A DNA stretch of 64,000 nt from an uncultured Phascolarctobacterium sp. (GCA_900552005.1 URXU01000003.1:65602-129601); one strand, 5' to 3'; shown: positions 34,856 to 44,370, counted from the stretch's first letter. Notes: generated from the letters alone by a model not told the origin. A program made the numbers and translations.

Positions 34856-35344
34856 TTACAGCAGTCTTTTCTCTTCTTCGGCAAGTACATAAGATGATTT
34901 ACCGTCTTTAATATCTTTGGCATAGCAGCGATTATCTTCTCTGCCATAAATGCTGGTTAAAATAACACCGTCATTTTTTTCGTCAGCCAGTAAAATAGAG
35001 TAACTCATTGCTCCACCCATAGTATCAAACGCGTCATAACGTTCCAGTTTGACTTTCTGAATGCATCCTCTTACCTGCTCACGCAGTTTTTGATGTCTAT
35101 TCTGCAATTCCTGCAATTCCTGCTGCGTCTTATCCAGTTCCTGCAAGGTCTTGGTCAGCAGCTGATCAATATTAACGTTCTCTTCACCTTTAGTAAAGTA
35201 ATCATATTTTTTCTGCAGCACAGTCAATTTTTTGCTGTTATGCCAGAATAATATTATTAACAGCAGCAGACAGATAAATAACACAGCAATAATAATAAAC
35301 AGATATTTATCTGCCAATAAATTTAATGATTCCAATTCACTCAT
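34856..35344 (-). CDS. DUF4446-family membrane-anchored protein
   Basis: 162 residues: one N-terminal transmembrane helix (YLFIIIAVLFICLLLLIILF, about 14-33), a coiled coil of about 45 residues (LQELDKTQQELQELQNRHQKLREQV), then the DUF4446 core VKLERYDAFDTMGGAMSYSILLADEKNDGVILTSIYGRED. Function unknown; the family commonly sits beside parB in Firmicutes, as here. Last gene of the parA-parB cluster. Confidence 0.87.
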   Translation of the reverse strand: MSELESLNLLADKYLFIIIAVLFICLLLLIILFWHNSKKLTVLQKKYDYFTKGEENVNIDQLLTKTLQELDKTQQELQELQNRHQKLREQVRGCIQKVKLERYDAFDTMGGAMSYSILLADEKNDGVILTSIYGREDNRCYAKDIKDGKSSYVLAEEEKRLL

Positions 35345-35349
35345 CCTTT

Positions 35350-36045
35350 TTACCCAAAATATATACTGATTAAGGCTGCCGTAATAATTCCCGGCAGTAA
35401 ATTACTGATTCTGATTTGTGTGATATGCAGCATATTAGTGCCAATAGCCATGATCATCACTCCGCCGGCAGCGGTAATCTCCGTTAATACGGGACCCGTA
35501 ACATACTGTTCAAAAAAACCTGCCAACGCAGTAATACAACCCTGATAGATGCCTACGCTGCAAGCGGAAAGCGCTACCCCTATGCCAAGATTGGCTCCTA
35601 AAACAACGGAAATAATTCCATCAAGCGTAGCTTTGGCAAATAATGTTGTATGATTGCCAGCCAAGCCATCTTGAATACTGCCTACTACTGCCATGGCGCC
35701 AATGCAAAACAATAAAGTCGCTGAAATGAAGCCTTCGGCAATCTTTTTAGCTGCCCCCGGTTCCTTGCCCGCCACCTGCTGTCCAACCCACGCACCCAAA
35801 TCATTTAATCTTTTTTCTATTGCCAGCGATTCACCGATAATGGCGCCTGAAGCCAGACTGACAATAGTAATAATAATATTAGTAGTTGCCAAGGCCATCT
35901 GCAGACCGATAACGAAAATGCATAAGGCAATACCGCTCATCATGGTCTGCTGCCAATGCTGAGGCAACCCTCGTTTCAACAATACACCCAGCAGTGCTCC
36001 GCCGATAATGGCAGCCACATTGACGATTGTTCCTAAGCCTGCCAT
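35350..36045 (-). CDS. DUF554 membrane protein
   Basis: 231 residues with six or seven hydrophobic segments and the DUF554 (YdfK/YqgA) marks GTIVNVAAIIGGALLG, GLQMALAT and VMIMAIGTNML. Function unknown; it may be a transporter. GGAGGAGAG precedes the ATG. It lies 23 bases after parB and 5 before the DUF4446 gene. Confidence 0.88.
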   Translation of the reverse strand: MAGLGTIVNVAAIIGGALLGVLLKRGLPQHWQQTMMSGIALCIFVIGLQMALATTNIIITIVSLASGAIIGESLAIEKRLNDLGAWVGQQVAGKEPGAAKKIAEGFISATLLFCIGAMAVVGSIQDGLAGNHTTLFAKATLDGIISVVLGANLGIGVALSACSVGIYQGCITALAGFFEQYVTGPVLTEITAAGGVMIMAIGTNMLHITQIRISNLLPGIITAALISIYFG

Positions 36046-36068
36046 ATTCTCTCCTCCACCGCTACCTG

Positions 36069-37049
36069 CTAAACATGCAATAATGTAGTTTTTCCTGTAT
36101 GCTGCTGTTTTTTCTGTTCCTGCAGCAATTCATAGATTCTGTTCAGATCATCTTCTGAATAATACTCTATTTCAATGGTTCCGCCCTTGTTTTTGGCTCT
36201 TGGCAGCACCTTTACCTTAGTACCCAGTAATTCAATCAGACGATTCTCAAATTCACAGCAGAAAACATCTTTTTTCTCTTCCGGAGCAGCAGCTTTGGGA
36301 GATTTATTTTTTTCCTGCAAGGCAGTTACCACTTCTCTGATAACTTTAACCTGCTGACCATCTTTCAGCTTTCTTACTACATCTTCAATAATGCGTGCAC
36401 TCCAGCCATTGGCAATAATGGCTTCTGCCACTTCGCACTGCTGTTTTTCCGGTAAACCAACAAGCTGTTTAGCCTGACCCATGGTCAGTATTTCCTTGCT
36501 GATATAATCCTGTACCGGCTGCGCCAGGTTCAGTAGACGCAGAATATTGGTTACGGCTGTGCGGCTGCGGCCTATTTTAGCGGCAGCCTGCTCCTGCGTC
36601 AGTTTACATTCCTGCATCAGCTGCCTGATACCTTGTGCTTCTTCAATGGGATTTAAATCATGACGCTGAATATTTTCAACCAGCGCAATCTCCATCATCT
36701 GGGTATCCGTATAATCACGAATCAAAATCGGGACTTTCTTTATTCCTGCCAGTTTTGCGGCCCGCAGTCTTCTTTCACCGGCAACAAGCTCCAGCTTATT
36801 ATCTCTGCGGCGTACAACCAGCGGCTGAACCACTCCGTATTCTTTAATAGAATCTGCCAGTTCCTGCAATTTTTCTTCATCAAAGACACGGCGCGGCTGA
36901 TAAGGATTCGCTTTTATTTCTTTGATATCCGCTTCATCCTGTTTAATTTCGCTCTTGACTTCCTTTGGAGGTTCAGCTGCCGGTATCGGATTGGGATTTT
37001 CACCAAAAATCGCTCCAAGTCCTTTACCTAATCCGCCCTTTTTATTCAT
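36069..37049 (-). CDS. parB: Chromosome partitioning protein ParB (Spo0J)
   Basis: 326 residues from the ATG at 37049 (GAGGTGA upstream; TTG and GTG codons lie just before). N-terminus GGLGKGLGAIFGE, the CTPase/ParB box NPYQPRRVFDEE and VAGERRLRAAK, then a helix-turn-helix with GRSRTAVTNILRLLNL, which is the ParB (parS-reading) version. It loads at parS as a CTP-dependent clamp. Its start overlaps the parA stop. Partner sites lie at 37891 and 38587. Confidence 0.95.
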   Translation of the reverse strand: MNKKGGLGKGLGAIFGENPNPIPAAEPPKEVKSEIKQDEADIKEIKANPYQPRRVFDEEKLQELADSIKEYGVVQPLVVRRRDNKLELVAGERRLRAAKLAGIKKVPILIRDYTDTQMMEIALVENIQRHDLNPIEEAQGIRQLMQECKLTQEQAAAKIGRSRTAVTNILRLLNLAQPVQDYISKEILTMGQAKQLVGLPEKQQCEVAEAIIANGWSARIIEDVVRKLKDGQQVKVIREVVTALQEKNKSPKAAAPEEKKDVFCCEFENRLIELLGTKVKVLPRAKNKGGTIEIEYYSEDDLNRIYELLQEQKKQQHTGKTTLLHV

Positions 37050-37803
37050 CACCAATCACCTCACGCGCCAGTTCCATATATACCTGAGCTCCTTTGGATT
37101 TGCTGTCATAATCAATAACCGGCTGACCATGACTGGGGGCTTCACTTAATCTTACATTCCGCGGCACGATAGTCTGATACATTTTACTTGTAAAATATTT
37201 TTTTACTTCTTCCACTACATCCTGCGCTAAATTTGTGCGGCTGTCAAACATGGTCATAACCACGCCTTCCAGCTTCAATGCCGGATTAAGATTGCGCTGC
37301 ACCAACTGAATAGTATTCATCAGCATGGTTACACCTTCCAGCGCATAGAACTCACACTGAATAGGAATAATAACTGAGCTGGCGGCAGTCAGTGCATTAA
37401 TTGTCAAAAGTCCCAGAGACGGCGGACAATCAATAAGCACATAATCATACTCATGTTTAACTCTTTCCAAAGAATTCTTCAGCCGTCCTTCACGATTCAT
37501 CAGCGAAACAAGTTCAATCTCTGCACCTGCCAGCTGAATTGTTGCCGGAACCAAAGCAAGATTATCATAAGCTGTTGCCTTAATTGTTTCCTGCATAGGA
37601 ACTTCATTAATCAGATTATCATAAATACATTTCTTAATATCACGTTTATCAAAGCCAAAGCCGCTGGTCGCATTACCCTGCGGATCACTGTCAATCAGCA
37701 ATACTTTACGCCCCAGTGCTGCCAAACAGGCTGCCAGATTCACTGCGGTCGTGGTTTTGCCCACGCCGCCTTTCTGATTGGCGATGGCAATTACTTTTAC
37801 CAC
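37042..37803 (-). CDS. parA: Chromosome partitioning ATPase ParA (Soj)
   Basis: 253 residues. The deviant Walker A NQKGGVGKTT is at 9-18, with IDSDPQGNAT and DCPPSLGLLT. ParA binds DNA as an ATP dimer, and ParB stimulates its ATPase; in Bacillus it also affects DnaA. The parB gene overlaps its 3' end. Upstream lies a parS site and a long non-coding stretch. Confidence 0.96.
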   Translation of the reverse strand: MVKVIAIANQKGGVGKTTTAVNLAACLAALGRKVLLIDSDPQGNATSGFGFDKRDIKKCIYDNLINEVPMQETIKATAYDNLALVPATIQLAGAEIELVSLMNREGRLKNSLERVKHEYDYVLIDCPPSLGLLTINALTAASSVIIPIQCEFYALEGVTMLMNTIQLVQRNLNPALKLEGVVMTMFDSRTNLAQDVVEEVKKYFTSKMYQTIVPRNVRLSEAPSHGQPVIDYDSKSKGAQVYMELAREVIGDE

Positions 37804-37890
37804 CTTACTTCACCTCTTATACAAAAATATGTACTATTTATTTTAGCATATTTTACTTATTTCTTATACTGCTTTTCCGTAAATTCTCCA

Positions 37891-37906
37891 TGTTTCACGT
37901 GAAACA
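37891..37906. repeat. parS site 1
   Basis: TGTTTCACGTGAAACA, a perfect 16-bp match to the bacterial parS consensus, extended to a 22-bp palindrome (37888-37909 region, CCATG...CATGG). It is 88 bases upstream of parA. Confidence 0.95.
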
Positions 37907-37909
37907 TGG

Positions 37910-38579
37910 CGTGCTGGCTGTTAAAATCACAAATATTTTATGTACTCCAACGCAATAATAATTCACCCTGCCTGCTGAGTCTTTAGCTAAAGCAGTCACC
38001 AGCATTTTCCAGTCTACAGCGAGATCCTATAATTTCTAGCTAAAATATAACGTAGTTTTTTTAATAAGTATCTATTTTCATAACATTTTCTTCATTCCGC
38101 AAAAAGCGCGTCATCATCTAATGACTTAATAATTTATTTTCATCAAATAAATCATTACGGCAAATACCATGCTAAATATTACAGCTATTGTCGCATACTA
38201 ACTAAGCGGCGCATCAATGTTCAATACCTACTTCTGCAATCAATACGTCCTTAGAAAAGCGCGAGTAAAAATAAGGCAGCGATAATTCTTCTGATTTTAA
38301 CACTTGAACCTCACCGGCAAAGCCAAATAATATATTCAACAATATATATCTGAGTATAGCGTTTCTATTATCTCAGTCCGTAAAAAGAAAATTTATGACA
38401 ATTATTATTACAGATTAATCACTTGCGGTATTTACTTAAGTTCCACCATAGCCTTGCTGCTGAAAAATATACAAAATATTATCAGCAAAAGTTACAGAAT
38501 CTTTTAGCAAGCACCTGCAGCCATAAAATAATACTTAACCGCACAAACAGCATCTTTCATAAGGACGGAAAGATATAAA
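37910..38579. other. Non-coding stretch between two parS sites
   Basis: About 670 bases, AT-rich, with no frame over 60 codons, no ribosome-binding site with a convincing gene and no tRNA-like fold. Small local structures are visible: the palindrome CTTTAGCTAAAG (37981-37992), ATTTATTT-N5-AAATAAAT near 38135 and a weak GCTGA/TCAGC stem near 38465. It may be a segregation or spacer region or a decayed gene. Confidence 0.6.
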
Positions 38580-38618
38580 AGCCCGATGTTTCACGTGAAA
38601 CATCGGGCTTTATTTTAA
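38580..38618 (-). terminator. noc terminator that contains parS
   Basis: AAAGCCCGATGTTTCACG/CGTGAAACATCGGGCTTT is a perfect palindrome with a T-tract on both sides. It starts right after the noc stop codon (38615) and would terminate noc; its core is parS site 2. Confidence 0.78.
38587..38602. repeat. parS site 2
   Basis: TGTTTCACGTGAAACA, identical to site 1, 696 bases away. It forms the loop-proximal part of the noc terminator stem, so one sequence has two roles. Confidence 0.95.
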
Positions 38619-39493
38619 AATAACGGTTTGGCGTTTCCGTCCTTAGGCTTTTTCATATTTTTGATACGCAGACTGACTATAACATCTTCACCATCAACAG
38701 TTTGCTCCATATTTACGGGAATGCCTACATCTTTAATGGCATTAACAACCTGTTTGATACTATTTAAATAAATACGTACATCATTAACGATAACCAGGCG
38801 CTTTTTCTTTTCCTGTTTCTTATCAGCCAGCATTTTTTCAATATAATTTTCTGTCTGACGTACACTGTAACCATTATCAATCACAGCAGTTAAAACCTGC
38901 ACCTGTTTTTCTTCATCGTCAAGTTTTAGCAAAGCTCTGGCATGACGTTCACTTAAATTGGCTTCTACAAGAATTTTACGAATGCGGTCAGAAAGACGCA
39001 GCAAACGCAATTTATTGGCAATGGTGGACTGTTTTTTGCCAACTCTTGCAGCCATAGCCTCCTGAGTAATATGAAACTGCTGCATTAATTTTTCATACCC
39101 TTCAGCTTCCTCCAGAAAATGCAGGTCTTCACGCTGAAGATTTTCAATTAAAGCTATTTCAGCAATTTGCTGAGAAGTATATTCACTGATAATAACAGGC
39201 ACTTCCTGCAGTTCAGCCATTTTAGACGCCCTAAGACGGCGTTCACCGGCAATAAGCATATAACGGCCGTTTTCAGCAGGCGCAACCAGCAGCGGTTGCA
39301 ATACACCATACTGGGCAATTGAAGCGGCTAAGTCACGCAACGCTTCTTCATCAAAAGTTTTACGCGGCTGATAAGGATTGGGAAAAATTTTATCAATGGC
39401 GATTTTTACTACCTTGACCTCACTAATTAAGTTGCCGTTGCTAATAATACCGCAATCTGTATCAAGTACAGAAAATCCATCATCCACAAACAT
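38615..39493 (-). CDS. noc: Nucleoid occlusion protein Noc (ParB family)
   Basis: 292 residues. ParB box NPYQPRKTFDEE, IAGERRLRASK, ENLQREDLHFLEEAEGYEKLM, and a helix-turn-helix reading GKKQSTIANKLRLLRL, which matches Noc (Q-S-T-I-A-N-K) rather than ParB. The usual Noc N-terminus is a short amphipathic helix that targets the membrane; here it is acidic and neutral (MFVDDGFSVLDTD), so membrane binding is doubtful. AGGAGG supports the ATG at 39493. Order rsmG-noc-parA-parB matches Bacillus. Confidence 0.85.
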   Translation of the reverse strand: MFVDDGFSVLDTDCGIISNGNLISEVKVVKIAIDKIFPNPYQPRKTFDEEALRDLAASIAQYGVLQPLLVAPAENGRYMLIAGERRLRASKMAELQEVPVIISEYTSQQIAEIALIENLQREDLHFLEEAEGYEKLMQQFHITQEAMAARVGKKQSTIANKLRLLRLSDRIRKILVEANLSERHARALLKLDDEEKQVQVLTAVIDNGYSVRQTENYIEKMLADKKQEKKKRLVIVNDVRIYLNSIKQVVNAIKDVGIPVNMEQTVDGEDVIVSLRIKNMKKPKDGNAKPLF

Positions 39494-39495
39494 GT

Positions 39496-40227
39496 TTATC
39501 CTCCTTGCCTGCTGCCTAAAGGCTGCTTTTCCGGTGTACCTGCCTTACGCGGATACTGAGCCGGAGTATTTTTAATCTTTTTGATTCTGATTATCGCTCT
39601 GCCATCGTCCAGTCCCGGTAATTTAACCGGTTCACTGCTCAGAAGCTGTCCTCCCAAAATTTTAACGGCAGCAGTCCCTTCCCGCAGCTCTTCAGCATAT
39701 TTGCTGCCTTTTAAGGCTATGAACAAACCGCTTTTTTTAACTAAAGGCAGACAGTATTCTGCCAAAACGCTCAATCTTGCTACAGCTCTGGCCGTAACAA
39801 TATCATATGCTTCACGATGTTTTTTATTGCGTCCGGCATCTTCGGCTCTGGCATGTTCGCAGCTGATATCAGCAAGCTGCAGCTCATTGATAACCTGTTC
39901 CAAAAATTTTAAGCGTTTACCAAGAGAATCAATTAATACTACTTTCAGTTCTGGACAGTAAATTTTCAGCGGTACGCCAGGAAATCCGGCGCCGGTACCA
40001 ATATCTGCCAAAACCTTTCCTTCCCGCATGGATGGTTCATAAGCCAGCAGAGAATCTATCATATGTTTGACAGCCACTTCTTTCGGTTCCGTAATAGCCG
40101 TCAGATTCATTACTTTATTCGTCTCCACAAGCATTTCATAATATCTGCTGAACTGCTGCAACTGCTGCGCGGAAAAAGCTAAGCCTGCTTGCGCACCTTT
40201 GGCAGCCAGAATGTCTGCAAATTCCAT
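39496..40227 (-). CDS. rsmG: 16S rRNA (guanine527-N7) methyltransferase
   Basis: 243 residues of the SAM-dependent GidB family: MNLTAITEPKEVAVKHMIDSL, VLADIGTGAGFPGVPLKI (SAM motif), DSLGKRLKFLEQV and ARAVARLSVLAEYCLPLVK. It methylates G527 of 16S rRNA. The ATG overlaps the mnmG stop by one base. A C-terminal 20-residue basic tail (KNTPAQYPRKAGTPEKQPLG) is typical of the longer Firmicute version. Confidence 0.95.
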   Translation of the reverse strand: MEFADILAAKGAQAGLAFSAQQLQQFSRYYEMLVETNKVMNLTAITEPKEVAVKHMIDSLLAYEPSMREGKVLADIGTGAGFPGVPLKIYCPELKVVLIDSLGKRLKFLEQVINELQLADISCEHARAEDAGRNKKHREAYDIVTARAVARLSVLAEYCLPLVKKSGLFIALKGSKYAEELREGTAAVKILGGQLLSSEPVKLPGLDDGRAIIRIKKIKNTPAQYPRKAGTPEKQPLGSRQGG

Positions 40228-42107
40228 TACTCCTGTTCCTTTCGGCGTTTTACTTCCAAAGCAATCATCAGTACATTAATATCAGCCGGCGATACGCCGC
40301 TGATTCTTGAAGCCTGACCAATCGAAGACGGCTGTACTTTTGCCAGTTTTTCAGCGGCTTCGGCTGAAAGTTCCTTAATTGCATGATAATCAATATCAGC
40401 AGGAATTTTTTTATTTTCCAATTTTAAAGCTCTTTCGACTTCCTGACGCTGTTTAACAATATAGCCCTCATACTTGGCATGAATTTCTGCCTGTTCCGCA
40501 ACCTGAGCCGGTAAGCACGGCAAAGCAAAAGCCTGCTGCAGCTTGGCATAGGTTACTTCCTTGCGGCGCAGCAGTTCCAAAAGATTAATGCCGCTGCGCA
40601 AAGGTGTCGTTCCCATAGCCGCCAGCTTAGCATTATTTTCTTCTGTAGGCGCAATATTCAGCTTGGCTAATTCAGATAAAGTACGCTCCAATGCATCTCT
40701 TTTGGCACAGAATTTTGCATAACGCTCATCATCAACCAGACCAATATCGCGTCCTAACTGGGTCAAGCGCAGATCAGCATTATCTTGACGCAGCAAAAGG
40801 CGATATTCCGCACGTGAGGTCATCATTCTGTACGGCTCATGCGTTCCTTTAGTAACCAAATCGTCAATCAATACCCCAATATAAGCCTGATCACGACGCA
40901 GCACTACTGGCTCATGGCCATTAATCTTACGCATAGCATTAATACCGGCCATCAAGCCCTGTGCAGCAGCTTCTTCATAGCCGCTGGTACCATTGGACTG
41001 CCCCGCCGAAAACAGGCCGCTGATACCTTTATGCTCTAACGAAGGCTTCAGCTGCAGCGGATCCAGACAATCATAATCAATGGCATAACCGGCACGCATC
41101 ATTTTGCAATGTTCCAGACCGGGAATAGTCTGCATAAACTGCAGCTGAATATGAGCCGGCAGCGAAGAACTCATTCCCTGTACATACATTTCATTTGTAT
41201 GAATACCTTCAGGTTCAATAAACAGCTGATGACGTTCCTTATCGGCAAAGCGCACCAGTTTGGATTCTATGGAAGGACAGTAACGCGGTCCGACGCCTTC
41301 AATCATACCATTAAACATCCCGGATAAATGCAAATTATCCCTGATAATTTTGTGGGTTGCCGCATTAGTATAGCTCAGCCAGCAAGGCACCTGATTTCTT
41401 TCCTGAATATCACTAATAAAGGAAAAATTACGGGTAATAGCATCACCATACTGAGGTTCCATTTTGCTGTAATCTAAGCTTCTGGCATCAAGACGTGCCG
41501 GAGTTCCCGTTTTAAACCGCATAAGCTCAATACCGTTTGCCAGTAAAGATGCACTTAATTTAGTTGCGCTGCGCAGACCATTAGGTCCGCATTCATAATT
41601 AACCTGGCCGTAAACAATACGCCCGCGCAGATAAGTACCGGTAGCAAGAATGACGCATTTCGCTTCAAAAATTTCTCCGGTTTCCGCTTCCACACCGATT
41701 ACTTCACCGTTTTCAACCAACAGTTTATCAATCATCAGCTGCTTGAGCTCCAGATTTTCCTGATGCTCAATGATCTCTTTCATTAACGTATGATAAAAAG
41801 GCTTATCTTCCTGACCACGCAAAGCGTGAACCGCATATCCTTTGCCAGTATTCAGCATACGCATCTGAATGCAGGCCTTATCTGCGCTGATGCCCATCTG
41901 TCCGCCCAAAGCATCAATCTCACGCACTAAATGCCCTTTGGCCGGTCCGCCAATTGACGGATTACAGGGCATTAAAGCCACATTATCCAGAGATAAAGTG
42001 GCCAGCAGTGTCTTACCGCCCAGTCTTGCGGCTGCCAGTGCAGCTTCCACACCTGCATGACCGGCGCCTACAACGATAACATCAAACTTATCTGTAATAT
42101 ATCCCAT
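40227..42107 (-). CDS. mnmG: tRNA uridine 5-carboxymethylaminomethyl modification enzyme MnmG
   Basis: 626 residues from the ATG at 42107, which follows mnmE by 17 bases. FAD-binding DVIVVGAGHAGVEAALAAARLG, PCNPSIGGPAKGHLVREIDALGG and TGTYLRGRIVYG are GidA signatures; FSAGQSNGTSGYEEAAAQGL and the C-terminal helical domain follow. With MnmE it modifies U34 of tRNAs, the same wobble base that MnmA thiolates. Confidence 0.96.
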   Translation of the reverse strand: MGYITDKFDVIVVGAGHAGVEAALAAARLGGKTLLATLSLDNVALMPCNPSIGGPAKGHLVREIDALGGQMGISADKACIQMRMLNTGKGYAVHALRGQEDKPFYHTLMKEIIEHQENLELKQLMIDKLLVENGEVIGVEAETGEIFEAKCVILATGTYLRGRIVYGQVNYECGPNGLRSATKLSASLLANGIELMRFKTGTPARLDARSLDYSKMEPQYGDAITRNFSFISDIQERNQVPCWLSYTNAATHKIIRDNLHLSGMFNGMIEGVGPRYCPSIESKLVRFADKERHQLFIEPEGIHTNEMYVQGMSSSLPAHIQLQFMQTIPGLEHCKMMRAGYAIDYDCLDPLQLKPSLEHKGISGLFSAGQSNGTSGYEEAAAQGLMAGINAMRKINGHEPVVLRRDQAYIGVLIDDLVTKGTHEPYRMMTSRAEYRLLLRQDNADLRLTQLGRDIGLVDDERYAKFCAKRDALERTLSELAKLNIAPTEENNAKLAAMGTTPLRSGINLLELLRRKEVTYAKLQQAFALPCLPAQVAEQAEIHAKYEGYIVKQRQEVERALKLENKKIPADIDYHAIKELSAEAAEKLAKVQPSSIGQASRISGVSPADINVLMIALEVKRRKEQE

Positions 42108-42124
42108 ACTTTTCAATCCTAATC

Positions 42125-43504
42125 CTATTTGCCAATACAAAAACGGGCAAAGATTTCATTAATAATTTCATCCTGAACTGTATCGCCGGTAATCTCACCT
42201 AATAAATCAATGGCATTGCGCACATCAATGACAATACAGTCATAAGGCAATCTTTCTCTGGCAGCTCGCTGCGCATCATGCAGAGACTGTAAAGCCTGAC
42301 GCAGCAATTCCTCATGACGGGCGCTTTGTACATATACGCCGTCGCTTAAAGTTCCCTCACTGCCATAAACATAATTTTTAAGCCATTCAGTGAATTTATC
42401 CAGCCCTTCAGCAGTTTTGGCAGAAAGAGCCATTACTTTATCAGTACCAAAACGCTGCTGCAGCTGCTGCATATTACCGGTAATATTAAGATCACTCTTA
42501 TTTACTATTATAACACAGGGTTTTTCTGCGGCGGCTTTTAAAATTTCTTCGTCTTCAGCAGTGAGCCCTTCCGAACCATCAACTACACAAATAACCAGCT
42601 CCGCATCCTGCAGCAGCTGCCTGCTCTTTTCCACGCCAATCTGCTCTACATAATCTTCCGTTTTGCGAATACCTGCGGTATCAGCCAAAACAAGAGGCAC
42701 CCCGTCTAAAAGCAGCTGCTCTTCAATTACATCACGGGTGGTGCCGGCATATTCAGATACTATAGCCCGGTCTTCCTGCAGCAAAGCATTAAGTAAACTT
42801 GATTTACCGACATTAGGACGGCCAACAATTGCCGTGCGCAGGCCTTCACGCAGAATTTTGCCTGTATGCGCATGTTCCAGCAGCTGCTCAATTTTTACGC
42901 AGGAAGCATTTATACAGTCTGACACAGTACCAAAAGTAACATCCTCAATATCTTCTTCCGGATAATCTATGACAGCTTCCAGATTAATAACCACGTCCAG
43001 CAAGCCCTTACGCAGAAGACGCAGCACCGCAGCCAGTTGTCCATCCTGCTGCCGCACTGCCAATTTTAAAGAAGCTTCGCTGCGGGATCTGATAATATCC
43101 ATAACAGCTTCTGCCTGAGTCAAATCAATACGACCATTTAAAAAAGCACGCTTAGTAAATTCTCCCGCTTCGGCAGGACGTGCACCATTTTGATAAGTAA
43201 GTGCCAAAATCTTCTTTAAGGACTGAATCCCACCGTGGCACTGAAACTCAACTACATCTTCTGCCGTATAAGAATGGGGCGCACGCATATATACGCACAG
43301 CACTTCATCCACCAGGCTGCCGTCCTGATCGGCGACATGCCCGTAAACTAAGGTATGATGCGGATATTCCGCCATTTTTTTACCGGAACGAGCCCGGAAG
43401 ATTTTATCTGCTACTGCCAACGCGTCAACACCGCTGACACGCACAATACCCACGGCACCTTCGCCCAAAGCAGTAATAACGGCACTGATTGTATCTTCAG
43501 CCAC
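42125..43504 (-). CDS. mnmE: tRNA modification GTPase MnmE
   Basis: 459 residues from a GTG at 43504 preceded by AGGAGG, the same length as Bacillus MnmE; the upstream open frame crosses a hairpin. N-terminal folate-binding domain (DTISAVITALGEGAVGIVRVSG), then an internal G domain: GRPNVGKSSLLNAL, TTRDVIEEQ, DTAGIRKTEDYVE and NKSDL, and the C-terminal catalytic CIGK (Cys at 4th from last). Partner of MnmG. Confidence 0.96.
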   Translation of the reverse strand: MAEDTISAVITALGEGAVGIVRVSGVDALAVADKIFRARSGKKMAEYPHHTLVYGHVADQDGSLVDEVLCVYMRAPHSYTAEDVVEFQCHGGIQSLKKILALTYQNGARPAEAGEFTKRAFLNGRIDLTQAEAVMDIIRSRSEASLKLAVRQQDGQLAAVLRLLRKGLLDVVINLEAVIDYPEEDIEDVTFGTVSDCINASCVKIEQLLEHAHTGKILREGLRTAIVGRPNVGKSSLLNALLQEDRAIVSEYAGTTRDVIEEQLLLDGVPLVLADTAGIRKTEDYVEQIGVEKSRQLLQDAELVICVVDGSEGLTAEDEEILKAAAEKPCVIIVNKSDLNITGNMQQLQQRFGTDKVMALSAKTAEGLDKFTEWLKNYVYGSEGTLSDGVYVQSARHEELLRQALQSLHDAQRAARERLPYDCIVIDVRNAIDLLGEITGDTVQDEIINEIFARFCIGK

Positions 43505-43529
43505 TTTCCTCCATCCTCCTTTAAAAGAT

Positions 43530-43563
43530 AAACCCAGTAAAATCTTACTCTTACTGGGTTTAA
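43530..43563 (-). terminator. Hairpin between jag and mnmE
   Basis: AAACCCAGTAA...TTACTGGGTTT on the minus strand followed by a short T-rich run (ATCTTTT). A weak terminator that may reduce mnmE-mnmG-rsmG relative to the rpmH-yidC-jag part. Confidence 0.6.
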
Positions 43564-43569
43564 AAGACA

Positions 43570-44349
43570 TTATTTTTTTAATTCGATTACTACGTGACGG
43601 TGCGGTTCATCACCCTCGCTCAACGTAGTCACACGACGGTCACCCTGTAAAGCCATATGAATGATTTTGCGTTCATGGGGATTCATCGGTTCAAGAGCCA
43701 CACGCTCACCGGTGCGTTTTACTTTATCAGCAAGTCTGTTTGCCAGACGAGTCAAGGTTTCTACCCGGCGGTCACGATAATCTTCCACATCAATAATCAC
43801 GCGGACACGGTCAGCGCTGTTCTTATTGGCAACAAGATTAGTGAGATATTGTAAAGCATCCAGAGTCTGGCCATGTTTACCGATTAAAATGCCCATATCA
43901 TCACCATGCAGTTTAAAAGTAACGCTGCCGTCATTTTTATTGATAAATTTTTCCATTGCCACCTCAATCTTCATGGCAGTGAAAATCTTCTGCAAAAATT
44001 CTTTAGCTTTAGCAATTGCCTCATCATTAACCGCATATTTTTTCGGTTCACGTACAGCAACTTCCGCAGTCTGTTCAGCAGCTTCCTCTTCAGCGGGTTC
44101 TTCTGCCTGAGGCACTTCCGGCATGGCTACAGTTACAGTTTCCTCGGTATAAACTACTTCTTCTACCACGGCTTCTGCTTCCTTAACAGTAACACGTACC
44201 TTGGCATCCTTACGGCCAATTCCCAAAAAGCCTTTTTTTGCTTCCTGCAGAACCTCTACTTCTGCCTGCTCGGCAGCAATATTTAATTCTTGCAGAGCTG
44301 CGGCAACGGCTTCTTCTACACTTTTGCCAGTTTTCTCCACAAAAGTCAT
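43570..44349 (-). CDS. jag: RNA-binding protein Jag/KhpB
   Basis: 259 residues from the ATG at 44349 (TAGGAG upstream). Jag-N domain (FVEKTGKSVEEAVAAALQELN, then KKGFLGIGRKDAKV), an acidic Glu/Ala/Val-rich linker (about 60-105), a KH domain (about 120-190 with GILIGKHGQTLDALQYL) and a C-terminal R3H domain (RVALEPMNPHERKIIHMAL). It binds RNA and affects cell-wall synthesis and division in streptococci (KhpB/EloR). It follows yidC as usual. Confidence 0.94.
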   Translation of the reverse strand: MTFVEKTGKSVEEAVAAALQELNIAAEQAEVEVLQEAKKGFLGIGRKDAKVRVTVKEAEAVVEEVVYTEETVTVAMPEVPQAEEPAEEEAAEQTAEVAVREPKKYAVNDEAIAKAKEFLQKIFTAMKIEVAMEKFINKNDGSVTFKLHGDDMGILIGKHGQTLDALQYLTNLVANKNSADRVRVIIDVEDYRDRRVETLTRLANRLADKVKRTGERVALEPMNPHERKIIHMALQGDRRVTTLSEGDEPHRHVVIELKK

Positions 44350-44370
44350 TTTAAACAACTCCTAATTCAG

